Made by a program: the position numbers and the translations under genes. A stretch of DNA of 53,375 nt from Rossellomorea aquimaris (GTDB lineage Bacteria > Bacillota > Bacilli > Bacillales > Bacillaceae_B), in NCBI RefSeq assembly GCF_003315075.1, contig NZ_QNRJ01000025.1, positions 1 to 53,375 on the forward strand. The letters run 5' to 3'. The notes under the pieces were generated by a model that worked only from the letters and a program-made list of their open reading frames with translations, was not told where the DNA came from and did not search any database. This document shows positions 42,253 through 50,697 of this stretch, in pieces (position 1 is the first letter of the stretch; every line of letters starts with the position of its first letter).

Positions 42253-42948
42253 ATGGCAGAGTTGATTTATATAGCGGAAGATGATGTGGAAATTAACCAA
42301 TTGATCAGCCTTCATTTGCGGAATGAGGGGTACGAGGTGGAGCAGACTTATGATGGAGCTGAAGTGATCCGTAAATGCAGGGAGAAGCGGCCGAGCCTTC
42401 TGATCCTGGACTTGATGATGCCGAAAGTGGATGGGTTTCAGGTGATCAAAGAGGTTCGGAAAAGCTGTAAGGTTCCGATCATGCTGCTGACAGCGAGGGC
42501 GGATGATGCAGACAAAGTACTGGGATTTGGGCTGGGGGCAGATGACTATGTGGTGAAGCCCTTTAGTATGATTGAGCTCGTATCGAGAGCGAATGCCCAG
42601 ATTCGGCGGTATACGGATTATCGTGTGGTGGAGGAGGAAGGTGTCATTCGAAACGGTTCTCTCGAATATGACCCCATCAATCAGACGGTGACCAAAGATG
42701 GGGAGCGGCTCCTATTGACGCCTAAGGAGACGAAGCTGTTATCGATTTTCATGAAGAATGTGAATCGATTGTATACGAAGGCTCAGTTGTATGAGCTTGT
42801 ATGGAACACGGACTACATCGGGGACAGCAATACCATCATGGTTCATATCAGTCGGATCAGAGAACAAATTGAGGCAGATCCTAAATCCCCTGCCTATATC
42901 ACGACGGTGAAAGGACTCGGCTATCGGATGGAGGACCATGAAGACTAA
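42253..42948 (+). CDS. OmpR/PhoB-family response regulator
   Basis: The protein has 231 residues. The receiver domain has acidic pocket D10/D11, phospho-acceptor D53 (LLILDLMMPKVDGF), T80-type TAR and K102-type VKPF. The C-terminal winged helix (about 130-228) has LLTPKETKLLSIFMKN and the recognition segment NTIMVHISRIREQIE. It should bind the 11-bp tandem boxes at 40513 and 42150 when phosphorylated by the kinase encoded next, whose gene it overlaps by 11 bp. A -10-like TAAAAT lies near 42210. Confidence 0.93.
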   Translation: MAELIYIAEDDVEINQLISLHLRNEGYEVEQTYDGAEVIRKCREKRPSLLILDLMMPKVDGFQVIKEVRKSCKVPIMLLTARADDADKVLGFGLGADDYVVKPFSMIELVSRANAQIRRYTDYRVVEEEGVIRNGSLEYDPINQTVTKDGERLLLTPKETKLLSIFMKNVNRLYTKAQLYELVWNTDYIGDSNTIMVHISRIREQIEADPKSPAYITTVKGLGYRMEDHED

Positions 42949-44302
42949 TCCGATCCTCCTCAAAAAGTCCATTTCCATCACCAAGCAATTTTTTATCAAC
43001 TATGCTTTATTGTTTATCATTCTACTCGGAGTAGGGACGTTCACCCTGGTGGCAAACTTTGTGTATGTCGAAACCGTGTATGAGGACTTGGATCAGGAAT
43101 TCCTAGAAGGGACGTATGAAGATGCGAAGAAATTGGGGATGAAAGCGGCATTCAAGAAGAATGAGCTGCCGGATCATGCCTACCTTGAAATCGTCAGTCC
43201 CGATTATAAGGTGATCGACCAATTCAATAGTCCTCATAAGATCGGGTTTAACTATGGATTGAATGAATTTCTGAAGGAAACCGATACGTATGATACGGAT
43301 TTATATATACCTGAGAATAGTGAAGAGTATCTATTACTCTATTTTCCCGCAGATGACTATTTCCAATTGGATGATGTGTTCTTCTTCACTATCCTCTTTT
43401 TCATGGTGTGCTTGATCGTCATTCTGTATTGGTATGTGAAGAGAACTTCCGTCCAGCTCATTCAGCCGATCCAGAAGCTTCTTAAAGGGATCGATTCGAT
43501 TTCATCAGGAAACTACGGAGAGAAGATCGAGTTCGAGGCGAATCAGGAATTGAACCAGTTGAAACATAACATTAACCAAATGGCAGAGACGATCGGCACG
43601 GAAATCGCATTGAAGGAAAGGTCCGAGAACTTGAGGAAGCAGCTGATTCTGGACATTTCCCACGATCTGAAAACCCCATTGACCAATATACAGGGTTACG
43701 CGGAAACGTTGACCAGCCTAACGAATCTGAGTCGAGCAGATCAGAAGAAATATACCGATATCATCGTGTCCAACAGCAAGAGAGCAAACCGGCTCATCCA
43801 TGACCTGTTCGACCTGTCCCATATGGATATAGACTGCGATCCGGTATCGCTTAAGGAAAACGATATGGCCGAATGGCTCCGTACCATGCTGTCTTCCTTT
43901 GTAGAAGAGTTCGAGGAGAAAGGGATGGAGTATCACCTGGATATTACCGAGGATACGCTGATGGTGAAATTCGATCCTTCCAAGCTTGAAAGGGCGATTA
44001 CGAACATTCTCCAGAATGGGATGGCGTCCAGTGATGGATATCTGTCGATTTCACTCAAGCAGAGACAGAATCAGGCCATCATGACGATCGAGGATAAGGG
44101 GATCGGGGTACCCGTCGACTACCATGAAAAGATATTCGAACCGTTTGTGCGGATGGATGCATCCAGGAATGGTGAGACCGGAGGAACGGGATTGGGACTT
44201 GCGATTGTGAAGAAAATCATCGAGCAAAGTGGTGGAACCATTGAGTTGGATGGGACTTATGATGACGGTTGCCGGTTTGTGGTTGTTTTTAACATGAAAT
44301 AA
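42938..44302 (+). CDS. Sensor histidine kinase, partner of the regulator at 42253
   Basis: The protein has 454 residues. Two transmembrane helices (about 19-40 and 143-168) enclose an extracytoplasmic sensor of about 100 residues, followed by HAMP (about 170-222), H242 in ILDISHDLKTPL, N box ITNILQNGMASS, and G boxes EDKGIGVPV and GGTGLGLAIVKKI. This is a classical intramembrane-anchored kinase sensing an outside signal, possibly the secreted peptide or envelope stress. It is tightly coupled to the regulator gene. Confidence 0.92.
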   Translation: MKTNPILLKKSISITKQFFINYALLFIILLGVGTFTLVANFVYVETVYEDLDQEFLEGTYEDAKKLGMKAAFKKNELPDHAYLEIVSPDYKVIDQFNSPHKIGFNYGLNEFLKETDTYDTDLYIPENSEEYLLLYFPADDYFQLDDVFFFTILFFMVCLIVILYWYVKRTSVQLIQPIQKLLKGIDSISSGNYGEKIEFEANQELNQLKHNINQMAETIGTEIALKERSENLRKQLILDISHDLKTPLTNIQGYAETLTSLTNLSRADQKKYTDIIVSNSKRANRLIHDLFDLSHMDIDCDPVSLKENDMAEWLRTMLSSFVEEFEEKGMEYHLDITEDTLMVKFDPSKLERAITNILQNGMASSDGYLSISLKQRQNQAIMTIEDKGIGVPVDYHEKIFEPFVRMDASRNGETGGTGLGLAIVKKIIEQSGGTIELDGTYDDGCRFVVVFNMK

Positions 44303-44346
44303 ATAGTTCATACAGCTCTAAGATTTCACCTGGCCCTCCGTACAGG

Positions 44347-44404
44347 GGTGAATGGGGCCGGACCCCGGTCTACTCAAAGTAGGGTGGGATCCGTCCTCTA
44401 TTAT
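44347..44404. repeat. GGATCC-type palindromic element, copy 1
   Basis: Follows the pattern GTGAATGGGG, then CGGACCCCGG, CTTTA-like loop, TGGGATCCGTCC. It is the most diverged of five copies between 44.3 and 48.4 kb. The gap 44303-44566 also carries halves of the GGTACCTGTCCCC and GAGGTCCGTCCCTC repeats and no gene. Confidence 0.65.
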
Positions 44405-44533
44405 CTGGGGACAGATACCGTGGCTCAATTGCGCGAAATATGTGCCGAGGTACCTGTCCCCTTGGCTTTTCCCTTGGCTTTTGAGAGGTCCGTCCCTCTT
44501 TTCCGTGACCATGCCTTTCTATGATTAAAATGC

Positions 44534-44539
44534 TATAAT
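44534..44539 (+). promoter_or_regulatory. Extended -10 promoter of the HEPT/MNT pair
   Basis: TGCTATAAT gives a perfect -10 with an extended TG; the -35 is weak. It lies 28 bp before the antitoxin start. Confidence 0.5.
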
Positions 44540-44566
44540 AAAACAAAAAAGGAAGGAAGGGATTGT

Positions 44567-44890
44567 ATGGGATGTCCCGGTGATTTAAGGGAGCGAATTT
44601 TAGATGAATTGAAGTTCATTCTGAATAAAGAACTCGCCAAGGAAAATGTGCGTGTATATTTATTTGGTTCTTGGGCCCGTCAGGAAGAAAAGCAGAGTTC
44701 GGACATCGACATCGCGATAGAATCCCACTCCCCGCTTTCTCCTTTTACATGGAATCAATTGATAGAGCAAATCGAGGATTCGACCATTCCTTATAAAGTG
44801 GACGTGGTGGATATGCACCATGCTGAGGGAGCGTTAGTCCAACAAGTGAAAGAGGAGGGGATCTTATGGAAAGATTACAGAAACGACTAG
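44567..44890 (+). CDS. mntA: MNT-domain nucleotidyltransferase antitoxin
   Basis: The protein has 107 residues with the minimal nucleotidyltransferase motif LFGSWARQEEKQSSDIDIAI (GSx10DxD) and a third acidic strand YKVDVVDM. In HEPT/MNT (type VII) pairs it adenylylates the HEPT toxin on its tyrosine and silences it. It overlaps the HEPT gene by 25 bp, with GGAAGG before the ATG. Confidence 0.88.
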   Translation: MGCPGDLRERILDELKFILNKELAKENVRVYLFGSWARQEEKQSSDIDIAIESHSPLSPFTWNQLIEQIEDSTIPYKVDVVDMHHAEGALVQQVKEEGILWKDYRND

Positions 44891-45264
44891 GGTCTGCAAA
44901 GAAGGCACTGATTTATTTTGAAAAGTTAGCGATGATTGAAAATCCGAATGATGTGGAAAGAGATGCAGCTATTCAACGATTTGAATTTTCGTTTGAGGCA
45001 AGCTGGAAAGCGGCAAAGCAATATTTGTATGACATGGAGGGGGTAGATATTGGCTCACCAAAGGGTGTCATACGCAGTTGCAGGGAAGTCCAATTGTTGG
45101 AGGATGACGAGGCTGTTTTGGCATTAGAAATGGTAAACGATCGGAATTTGACCGTCCATACTTATAATGAGGAAGTGGCGATAAAAATTCATAGCAATTT
45201 GAACCGATATTATACCCTTCTTCAGCAATGGGTTGAACGGATGGTTGAAAGAGTTGTGGAATAA
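44866..45264 (+). CDS. hepT: HEPT-domain toxin (HI0074-like)
   Basis: The 132-residue four-helix protein contains QRFEFSFEASWKAAKQYL and the RNase motif RNLTVHTY (Rx4HxY). The Arg and His form the RNA-cleaving site and the Tyr is the target of AMP addition by the MNT partner. All key residues are present, so the pair looks active. A strong terminator follows. Confidence 0.9.
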   Translation: MERLQKRLGSAKKALIYFEKLAMIENPNDVERDAAIQRFEFSFEASWKAAKQYLYDMEGVDIGSPKGVIRSCREVQLLEDDEAVLALEMVNDRNLTVHTYNEEVAIKIHSNLNRYYTLLQQWVERMVERVVE

Positions 45265-45278
45265 GAAACGCACATGCT

Positions 45279-45333
45279 GGTTCCAGCCCCGGTACGATAA
45301 TGCTTTATCGTACCGGGGGCTGGGACCGTTTTT
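45279..45333 (+). terminator. Long hairpin terminator after HEPT/MNT
   Basis: GGTTCCAGCCCCGGTACGAT and ATCGTACCGGGGGCTGGGAC are almost fully paired, then CGTTTTT. It is the strongest terminator in the window. Confidence 0.88.
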
Positions 45334-45391
45334 ATAATTCCAATCCTGTTTGCCCTTATTGCAGTATTGATGAAGGAGCAGCCGGGTTCAA

Positions 45392-46231
45392 TCATGCCAT
45401 CTGGATTTTCATATTCAGAAATTGTTCCAAGGCAATATGGAGACTTGATGTGACCGTAATATTAGAAGTATTAATTCCCAGGTGGGTCATGGTCTGGGCG
45501 ATCTCGGGTCTTATCCCGGATAGGATGGTTTTCACTCCGATTAAGGATAAGGCTTCCACTACCTTGAAGATACGGTCGGCTACCATCGTATCAATAATGG
45601 GAACGCCTGATAAATCAATCACCATATATTCTAATCCTAAATCACTGCCTTTTGAAAGTGCTTTATCCATTAGCTCTTGAGCTCTTTGGGTATCAATATC
45701 GCCTATTAGAGGCAGTACCCCTATTTGATTCGATATTTTGATTACCGGGATGGATAATTCTAACGCTGTAGCTTCTGCAGCATTGATACGGGTATAAAAT
45801 CTTCTGGAATAAGAGATGCTTAACCAGTGAACGGCCCGGTCTACCACTGCATCAAAATCTGAAATCAGGTTATAGAATTGATCAAATGTCAAGTTGAAAC
45901 CCGAGGCTTCATCTTTAATGATCTGCCCGATTAAATTCCGGTAATCTCTTACTTCATCCAAAGCAATCTCTAATGGAAGATTGAAGTTAACCAGTGTATC
46001 GACGGCTTCTGCTCCCCACTCCTTTAAGAGCTGGTAGGACGTATCTAAGTCACTATTTATAGATTTTGCATAAATTTCAATTATATCTTCACGCCAAATA
46101 TGAAGCTGCGATTCTATGTTGGTGGGTTGGTTTGAGCTCAGGTTGTTCTTTTGAACGATAAGTTCTTGCTTTTTATCCATTATTTTATCAGATATAGCCT
46201 TAGCGTATTTGAAGTCAACTTGATTGATCAT
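45392..46231 (-). CDS. RsbR-family STAS protein (stressosome-type)
   Basis: The protein has 279 residues. An N-terminal helical, non-heme-globin-like sensor region (about 1-150) precedes a C-terminal STAS domain (about 160-275): PVIKISNQIGVLPLIGDIDT, YMVIDLSGVPIIDTMVADRI with the phosphorylatable Thr, and KTILSGIRPEIAQTMTHLGI. RsbR paralogues build stressosomes that control RsbT and so sigma-B. No rsbS/rsbT neighbours are present, so it is probably an extra RsbR paralogue. AAAGGAGA stands 12 bases before the start, which is somewhat far. Confidence 0.85.
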   Translation of the reverse strand: MINQVDFKYAKAISDKIMDKKQELIVQKNNLSSNQPTNIESQLHIWREDIIEIYAKSINSDLDTSYQLLKEWGAEAVDTLVNFNLPLEIALDEVRDYRNLIGQIIKDEASGFNLTFDQFYNLISDFDAVVDRAVHWLSISYSRRFYTRINAAEATALELSIPVIKISNQIGVLPLIGDIDTQRAQELMDKALSKGSDLGLEYMVIDLSGVPIIDTMVADRIFKVVEALSLIGVKTILSGIRPEIAQTMTHLGINTSNITVTSSLHIALEQFLNMKIQMA

Positions 46232-46663
46232 GTAGTCAAAATCTCTCCTTTACCGGGATTTTACAAATATAATAGTAACATAAGTAAGAGAGTCAAGGAA
46301 CCAATCCCTCTCGCTCCCTTTACTGGAAATAAAATCCATAGGGACAGGTGCCTTGGCTCCATTTTGTATAAGTAGTTTTTCATAAAGAAAATTCGACAAG
46401 GAGGATGAATTATTTATGAAGAGGATTAAATAATCCAAAAGGAGGATCGATAAATTCAAAACAGGATTAATAATTGAAATTCAAGATTGAATGTGGGCCA
46501 ATCGGGATCAATTCCATAGTAGAAGGGAGTTCTTTCGAGGAATCACACTCTACATCTGGGACCTCATACCTCCCAAAGAACCGTCTCCAACTAAAAATGG
46601 ACAATCTAACGTCCTTTCCCCTCGAAAAGCAGATAAAAGGGGACCGATGGACTTCAATTCAGG

Positions 46664-46722
46664 AGTGAATGGGGACGGATCCCGCTTTATATAAAGTAGG
46701 ATGGGATCCGTTCCCTATTAAC
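46664..46722. repeat. GGATCC-type palindromic element, copy 2
   Basis: Pattern GTGAATGGGGACGGATCCCG, then TTTATATAAAGTAGG, then ATGGGATCCGT. Confidence 0.75.
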
Positions 46723-46733
46723 TTGCTTTGATA

Positions 46734-46925
46734 AATAAGCGGAGAAATTTCTCTTAATTAGGAAAAAGAATAAAAATCACCTTAAATAGACGGATAGATT
46801 CCGTCTATTAACTCGTAAAACGTGTAAATCGGTAACTTTAATTTGCTTAACCGGAAAAATTCCGCCTATATACCCCGTACCGAGCTATATTCTGCAAACT
46901 AAACGGAAAAACTCCGCTTATTTTA
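46734..46925. repeat. Cluster of four short CGGA...TCCG hairpins
   Basis: Members: AGCGGAGAAATTTCTCTT (46734), AGACGGATAGATTCCGTCT (46787), AACCGGAAAAATTCCGCCT (46849) and AACGGAAAAACTCCGCTT (46902). Each has the core CGGA-N4-5-TCCG flanked by TAAG/CTTA- or TAGA-like bases, at about 55-bp intervals. Confidence 0.6.
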
Positions 46926-47046
46926 TATATCACTGGTTACTCATTAAAGGATAAGACTTCACATTAACATATATAGGGAATTCAAATGTGTTGTGTAGCA
47001 TTTTTGGCATGACAAAACCGTCAAATATATAAAGAGGAGATGCTAA

Positions 47047-47451
47047 ATGTTTTGGTTGAAATTTGTCTTCATTGCGATGATCGTGTTTGCTCTTATTTCA
47101 CTTGTTAAATTCATTCTACGAAAAATGTTTAAGATCGAGAAAGTAAAGAAGGAGTTCTTTTCTAATAATCATATTAACGAGTTACATCGTAAAGTGGACA
47201 AATGGGTGAGGCGTTCGACCGGGCTCATCTTTGCTATACTCATTTTGGTTCAGATTAACAATGAGGCCTTTAATTACTTGTTGCTATTGGGAATTATTTT
47301 TTCCGCCATGCTGGACTATGGTGTCAAAGCATACTTTGAGTATAAATATAGCGAAGTCCCGAAGCAGGCGATCTTAACGTTAACTGAATTGTTCCTGATT
47401 CTGACAGCCCTAGTGGTTGTTGTTCAGATGGGGATGCTGGGTCCTTTTTAA
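47047..47451 (+). CDS. DUF4181 membrane protein
   Basis: The protein has 134 residues with four hydrophobic helices (about 3-22, 54-70, 74-95 and 108-130). The loop KIEKVKKEFFSNNHINELHR after helix 1 is typical of the DUF4181 family of Bacillus. Function is unknown. AGAGGAG precedes the ATG. It is followed by a palindromic repeat rather than a classical terminator. Confidence 0.7.
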   Translation: MFWLKFVFIAMIVFALISLVKFILRKMFKIEKVKKEFFSNNHINELHRKVDKWVRRSTGLIFAILILVQINNEAFNYLLLLGIIFSAMLDYGVKAYFEYKYSEVPKQAILTLTELFLILTALVVVVQMGMLGPF

Positions 47452-47479
47452 TAAGCAAGTTGCTGCTTCATTTTCTGTA

Positions 47480-47540
47480 GTGAATGGGGACGGATCCCGC
47501 TTTACATAAAGTAGGATGGGATCCGTCCCCTATTAACCCA
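47480..47540. repeat. GGATCC-type palindromic element, copy 3
   Basis: Best-preserved copy: GTGAATGGGGACGGATCCCG, TTTACATAAAGTAGGAT, GGGATCCGTCCCC, TATTAACCC. Confidence 0.8.
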
Positions 47541-47574
47541 AGAAGAAACTCTTCTATCGTCGAGGTGTTTAATT

Positions 47575-47862
47575 TTGCAGAAATGCGATCATTGTCATAC
47601 TCCATTTAGTTGGAGTGAAATCTATAAATCTTTTATATGGACATACAAACCAATTGAGTGTAGTAACTGTGGAACGGAACACAGAATAACTATTTTGGGG
47701 AGGTTAACTTTTGTTCTTTGCACAATTGCACCTTCGCTGATTTTTTTGAATTTCTTATCCCCTTTCGATAATTTCATTTTAACTTTTGTTATAGGGATAT
47801 CCATTTTCTTGGGTGGTTCATTGTTAACACCATTTTTTGTTAAGTATAAGGGGGTAGTGTGA
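47575..47862 (+). CDS. TIGR04104-type zinc-ribbon membrane protein
   Basis: The protein has 95 residues. An N-terminal zinc ribbon (C4, C7 in CDHCHTPFSW and C29, C32 in CSNCGTEH) precedes two transmembrane helices (about 44-62 and 68-88). This is the layout of the small TIGR04104 family of Bacillus, of unknown role. The start is TTG with AGGTG upstream. Confidence 0.75.
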   Translation: MQKCDHCHTPFSWSEIYKSFIWTYKPIECSNCGTEHRITILGRLTFVLCTIAPSLIFLNFLSPFDNFILTFVIGISIFLGGSLLTPFFVKYKGVV

Positions 47863-47989
47863 GCAGAAAGAAGCGGATTTATAGAAATATGAGAAAGCCT
47901 AATTACTCAATTCAAGTGAAGAAATAAGGCTTTTTTCAATACTCCATTAACGCACCTTGCCTAAATGAAGCGAGCTAGTGGGCTGACCT

Positions 47990-48052
47990 GTAGTGAATGT
48001 GGCCGGATCCCGCTTGACATAAAGGAGGATGGGATCCGTCCCCTATTAACCC
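47990..48052. repeat. GGATCC-type palindromic element, copy 4
   Basis: GTGAATGTGGCCGGATCCCG, TTGACATAAAGGAGGAT, GGGATCCGTCCCC, TATTAACCCC. It lies directly before the next small gene and supplies part of its upstream open frame. Confidence 0.8.
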
Positions 48053-48069
48053 CTGCTCATAAAAGAGAG

Positions 48070-48273
48070 GTGATTAAAATAGGAAAGAGAATATTTTGGG
48101 CACTAAACTGTGTCATTGCAGGACTATTAATTGGATATGGATTGTTTATGGTTACAATCTCAGATGTCGTTAAGCTTGGTACGTTATTAGCATTGGTGGG
48201 TGCCTCTCATGCAGTTTTAAGCCTTTGGGGATACAAAAAGTATGTCGGCAAAGGTATATTCCATATGAAATAA
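48070..48273 (+). CDS. Small two-helix membrane protein with doubtful start codon
   Basis: The protein has 67 residues and two hydrophobic helices (about 10-30 and 36-55). No good start is present. GAGAGGTG at 48065-48072 is a ribosome site aimed at ATA (48079), where ATG would be expected; the GTG within that site (48070) is the only in-frame alternative downstream of the repeat. The longer frame from 47965 is mostly repeat copy 4 and is unlikely to be translated. Either ATA/GTG initiation or a start-codon mutation is possible. Confidence 0.45.
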   Translation: MIKIGKRIFWALNCVIAGLLIGYGLFMVTISDVVKLGTLLALVGASHAVLSLWGYKKYVGKGIFHMK

Positions 48274-48335
48274 ACTTTGACAGGTCGGCGATGTACAATC
48301 CTCGACCTTTTTCTAATCATGGACTAGAATCGAAA

Positions 48336-48394
48336 GTAGTGAATGTGGCCGGACCCCGCTTGACTTAAAGTAGGATGGGATCCGTCCCCTACCC
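48336..48394. repeat. GGATCC-type palindromic element, copy 5
   Basis: GTGAATGTGGCCGGACCCCG, TTGACTTAAAGTAGGAT, GGGATCCGTCCCC. It shares GTGGCCGG with copy 4, so these two are closest relatives. Confidence 0.78.
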
Positions 48395-48424
48395 AAAATC
48401 AGTACATAAGAGGTGTCCAATATC

Positions 48425-48868
48425 ATGAACTGGAAATTAAAGAGCTTTCATGAACTATCCACTGACGAGTTATACAGGATTTTACAAGTGAGGACCCAGG
48501 TCTTTGTGGTGGAACAGCATTGTCCCTACCTGGAAGCCGATGGGAAGGATGTGCACTCGTATCATCTTTATAAAGAAGAGAACGGGGAGATGGTTGCCTA
48601 TGCAAGACTTTTACCGGCAGGTGTTTCGTATAAAGAACCTTCCATTGGCAGAGTTCTTGTGAAGGAAGGATATCGTCGTAAAGGACTGGCAAGCGAATTA
48701 GTAAAAAGAGGACTGGATTTCATTCATGATGAATTAGGGGAAAGATCGGTGAAGATTCAGGCTCAGGAATATTTAAGGGAGTTCTATGGGTCATTTGGAT
48801 TCAGGGCGATAACGGAAACCTATCTGGATGATGGAATCCCTCATATTGATATGGTTTTGCAAAAGTAA
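48425..48868 (+). CDS. ElaA-like GNAT N-acetyltransferase
   Basis: The protein has 147 residues with the ElaA pattern: LKSFHELSTDELYRILQVRT, VFVVEQHCPYLEADGKD, the acetyl-CoA loop IGRVLVKEGYRRKGLASELV (R-x-x-G-x-A), and FYGSFGFRA. It transfers acetyl groups to an unknown amine. The ATG at 48425 follows AGGTG by nine bases; a GTG at 48413 is part of that site. Confidence 0.88.
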   Translation: MNWKLKSFHELSTDELYRILQVRTQVFVVEQHCPYLEADGKDVHSYHLYKEENGEMVAYARLLPAGVSYKEPSIGRVLVKEGYRRKGLASELVKRGLDFIHDELGERSVKIQAQEYLREFYGSFGFRAITETYLDDGIPHIDMVLQK

Positions 48869-48960
48869 TGGACCCATTCTAAAGGAGCCGCCGTCTGCAT
48901 GAAATAATTTTGAATAAATAACATAAAAGTAATATAATGGAAAAAAAATGGGGATATAGA

Positions 48961-49221
48961 ATGAAAAAGTACGGGTTACTGTCAGTTCTTTTCTTTTTAG
49001 CAGCATTTTCGGTTTATTTTATATCGATGTTTATAACAGGGGACTTATTCTCTGGAAAAGTAATGATCATGATTGTCATAGTGCTTCCGTTGATCGGACT
49101 GATATTGGGTCTTAAAGGCAAAGGCGGTTTTAAAACAATCGGAATCATAGGTAATTCTTTCATTCTTCTCATTTCGGTAGTTGTTCCACTGGTTTCAATA
49201 TTCTTTTGGAATCAGCCATAA
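48961..49221 (+). CDS. Small hypothetical membrane protein
   Basis: The protein has 86 residues and three hydrophobic helices (about 5-23, 31-49 and 61-82) with a short GLKGKGGFKTIG loop. No family is recognised. The ATG at 48961 has GGGGA seven bases upstream. A terminator hairpin follows. Confidence 0.6.
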   Translation: MKKYGLLSVLFFLAAFSVYFISMFITGDLFSGKVMIMIVIVLPLIGLILGLKGKGGFKTIGIIGNSFILLISVVVPLVSIFFWNQP

Positions 49222-49248
49222 CAAAGAAATATAAATCAATCATATATT

Positions 49249-49300
49249 GGTGCCGGACCCTAAGACATAAGTGAATCGGGGTCAGGCACCGTTTTTTTTG
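49249..49300 (+). terminator. Terminator made of a GGTGCC...GGCACC repeat
   Basis: GGTGCCGGACCC and GGGGTCAGGCACC pair around about 17 bases, followed by eight Ts. Related to the Wadjet terminator at 37757. Confidence 0.82.
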
Positions 49301-49430
49301 GTAACATATAGGGAAGGTATATCAATTAATTGGCAGGTTAAGAGAATAAGAGAGATTACTCAAAAAGTGTGGAGGATACGATCGTTATGAAATACGAAGC
49401 GATCGCGGAAACGCATATATGGAGGTTCGT

Positions 49431-50564
49431 ATGAAGCAATTTAATGAAGAATGTAACCAAGTAACAGATTATATTAATGAATTGATGCAGAATCACCAGG
49501 GAGTCGGAGTAAGCGTTGCCATTGTGAAAGACTCAGAGACGATCTATTCTAAGGGTTTCGGGAATGCCCGGATCGGAAACGCAGAACGACCGATTGATGG
49601 TGATACATGGATGAGCATTCAAAGTGTATCCAAGAACTTTATGGCCCTTTCCATTATGCAGCTTGTTGAGAAGCATTGGATTGCATTGGACGATGCGGTT
49701 GTTACCTATTTGCCATACTTCCGAACGAAGAATAAAGAACAGAGTGACAGGATTACGATACGGCATGTGTTGTCCCATACGGCAGGGTTCCCTTCAGAAG
49801 TAGGGATCGCCAATATGATTGCTCCGAATGTGAGGGAAATTTTTTCTGACACACCGACAGAATTTCAGGAGGCATTGGATCATTATCAGCTGACAGAAGA
49901 AGAGATTGCTAGTATAAAGAATCGCGAAGATATCACGAAATGGTTTGAAAAAGTAGAGTTGGAATACCCACCAGGAGAGGGATGGAATTATTGCACAGAT
50001 GCGTATGTGATTCTTGCTGATCTGTTTGAAAAGGTGACAGGAAGTAAATGGGAAGCATTTCTTCACGAGGAAATCCTTACATCCCTAGATATGAAGCGGA
50101 CGACGAGTGACTCATATGAGGTTGAGGAAGATCCGAACAGTGCCAGATATTATGTAGGCGAGGATAAAATCGAAACGCCTTTTCCCATCAACCCAATCTC
50201 GGCTCCAATCGGGTATTTGTATTCGACAGCCAATGATTTAGGCAACTATGTAACATTCCATTTGAATAAAGAATCGACTATTTTACAATCAGAATTAATA
50301 GAAGAAATGCAAAAGCCCATCCATCTTGTAAGCGAGGAATGGCGGGCACCTGGATGTGACGTCAGGAGCTATGGACTTGCCTGGTTTACAGACACTTATA
50401 GAGGATACAAAATCGTTGAACATGGTGGAGGCCAGTTAGGAGTAAGAGCCCTGATGACCATGGTTCCTGAGCTCAATCTGGGAGTGGTGGTTTTATTGAA
50501 TTTTGACGGGACTATTCATCATGATATTTGTGATAAGATTATGGATGTTTTTATGGATTCATGA
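49431..50564 (+). CDS. Beta-lactamase-family serine hydrolase (class C/esterase type)
   Basis: The protein has 377 residues without a signal peptide. Catalytic S65-x-x-K68 lies in SIQSVSKNF. The position of the usual Y-S/A-N motif reads NYCTDAY (Tyr kept, Asn replaced by Thr), and the third motif is HGGGQLG near residue 344. Family members are penicillin-recognising esterases or D-aminopeptidases; true beta-lactamase activity is unlikely given the cytosolic form and altered second motif. The ATG at 49431 follows GGAGG. Confidence 0.82.
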   Translation: MKQFNEECNQVTDYINELMQNHQGVGVSVAIVKDSETIYSKGFGNARIGNAERPIDGDTWMSIQSVSKNFMALSIMQLVEKHWIALDDAVVTYLPYFRTKNKEQSDRITIRHVLSHTAGFPSEVGIANMIAPNVREIFSDTPTEFQEALDHYQLTEEEIASIKNREDITKWFEKVELEYPPGEGWNYCTDAYVILADLFEKVTGSKWEAFLHEEILTSLDMKRTTSDSYEVEEDPNSARYYVGEDKIETPFPINPISAPIGYLYSTANDLGNYVTFHLNKESTILQSELIEEMQKPIHLVSEEWRAPGCDVRSYGLAWFTDTYRGYKIVEHGGGQLGVRALMTMVPELNLGVVVLLNFDGTIHHDICDKIMDVFMDS

Positions 50565-50585
50565 CATATATTTTAGTGGATGATT

Positions 50586-50636
50586 GGGGGCAGTCCCTTA
50601 ACACGCTATAGCGTGCCGAGGGACTGCCCCCTTTTC
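50586..50636 (+). terminator. Hairpin terminator with nested palindrome
   Basis: GGGGGCAGTCCCT and AGGGACTGCCCCC are perfectly paired, with CACGCTATAGCGTG inside the loop, then TTTTCT. Confidence 0.85.
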
Positions 50637-50697
50637 TCCTGCCATACATCGATATTGGAAGCTCTAGATATGTCCCGTAGCTTTCTGCGGTTAGTAT

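Larger units (their letters stand above)
46232..47046. other. Gap of about 815 bp made of repeats and scraps
   Basis: It holds a reverse GGGACAGGTGCC half-repeat (46339-46360), two good AAGGAGG ribosome-type sites without genes (near 46400 and 46440), a palindromic element (46664), and four small CGGA hairpins (46734-46925). Short open frames near 46474-46694 run into the repeat and are not convincing. The region looks like the ruin of one or two genes. Confidence 0.55.

Noticed and set aside
46474..46694. Two overlapping short frames of 64 and 67 residues
   Set aside because: Neither has a good start signal, both run into palindromic repeat copy 2, and neither resembles a protein family.
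47965..48069. Upstream extension of the small membrane protein frame
   Set aside because: This part is mostly the palindromic repeat read through by chance; its apparent CSECGR motif is encoded just upstream of and within repeat sequence and has no partner cysteines.
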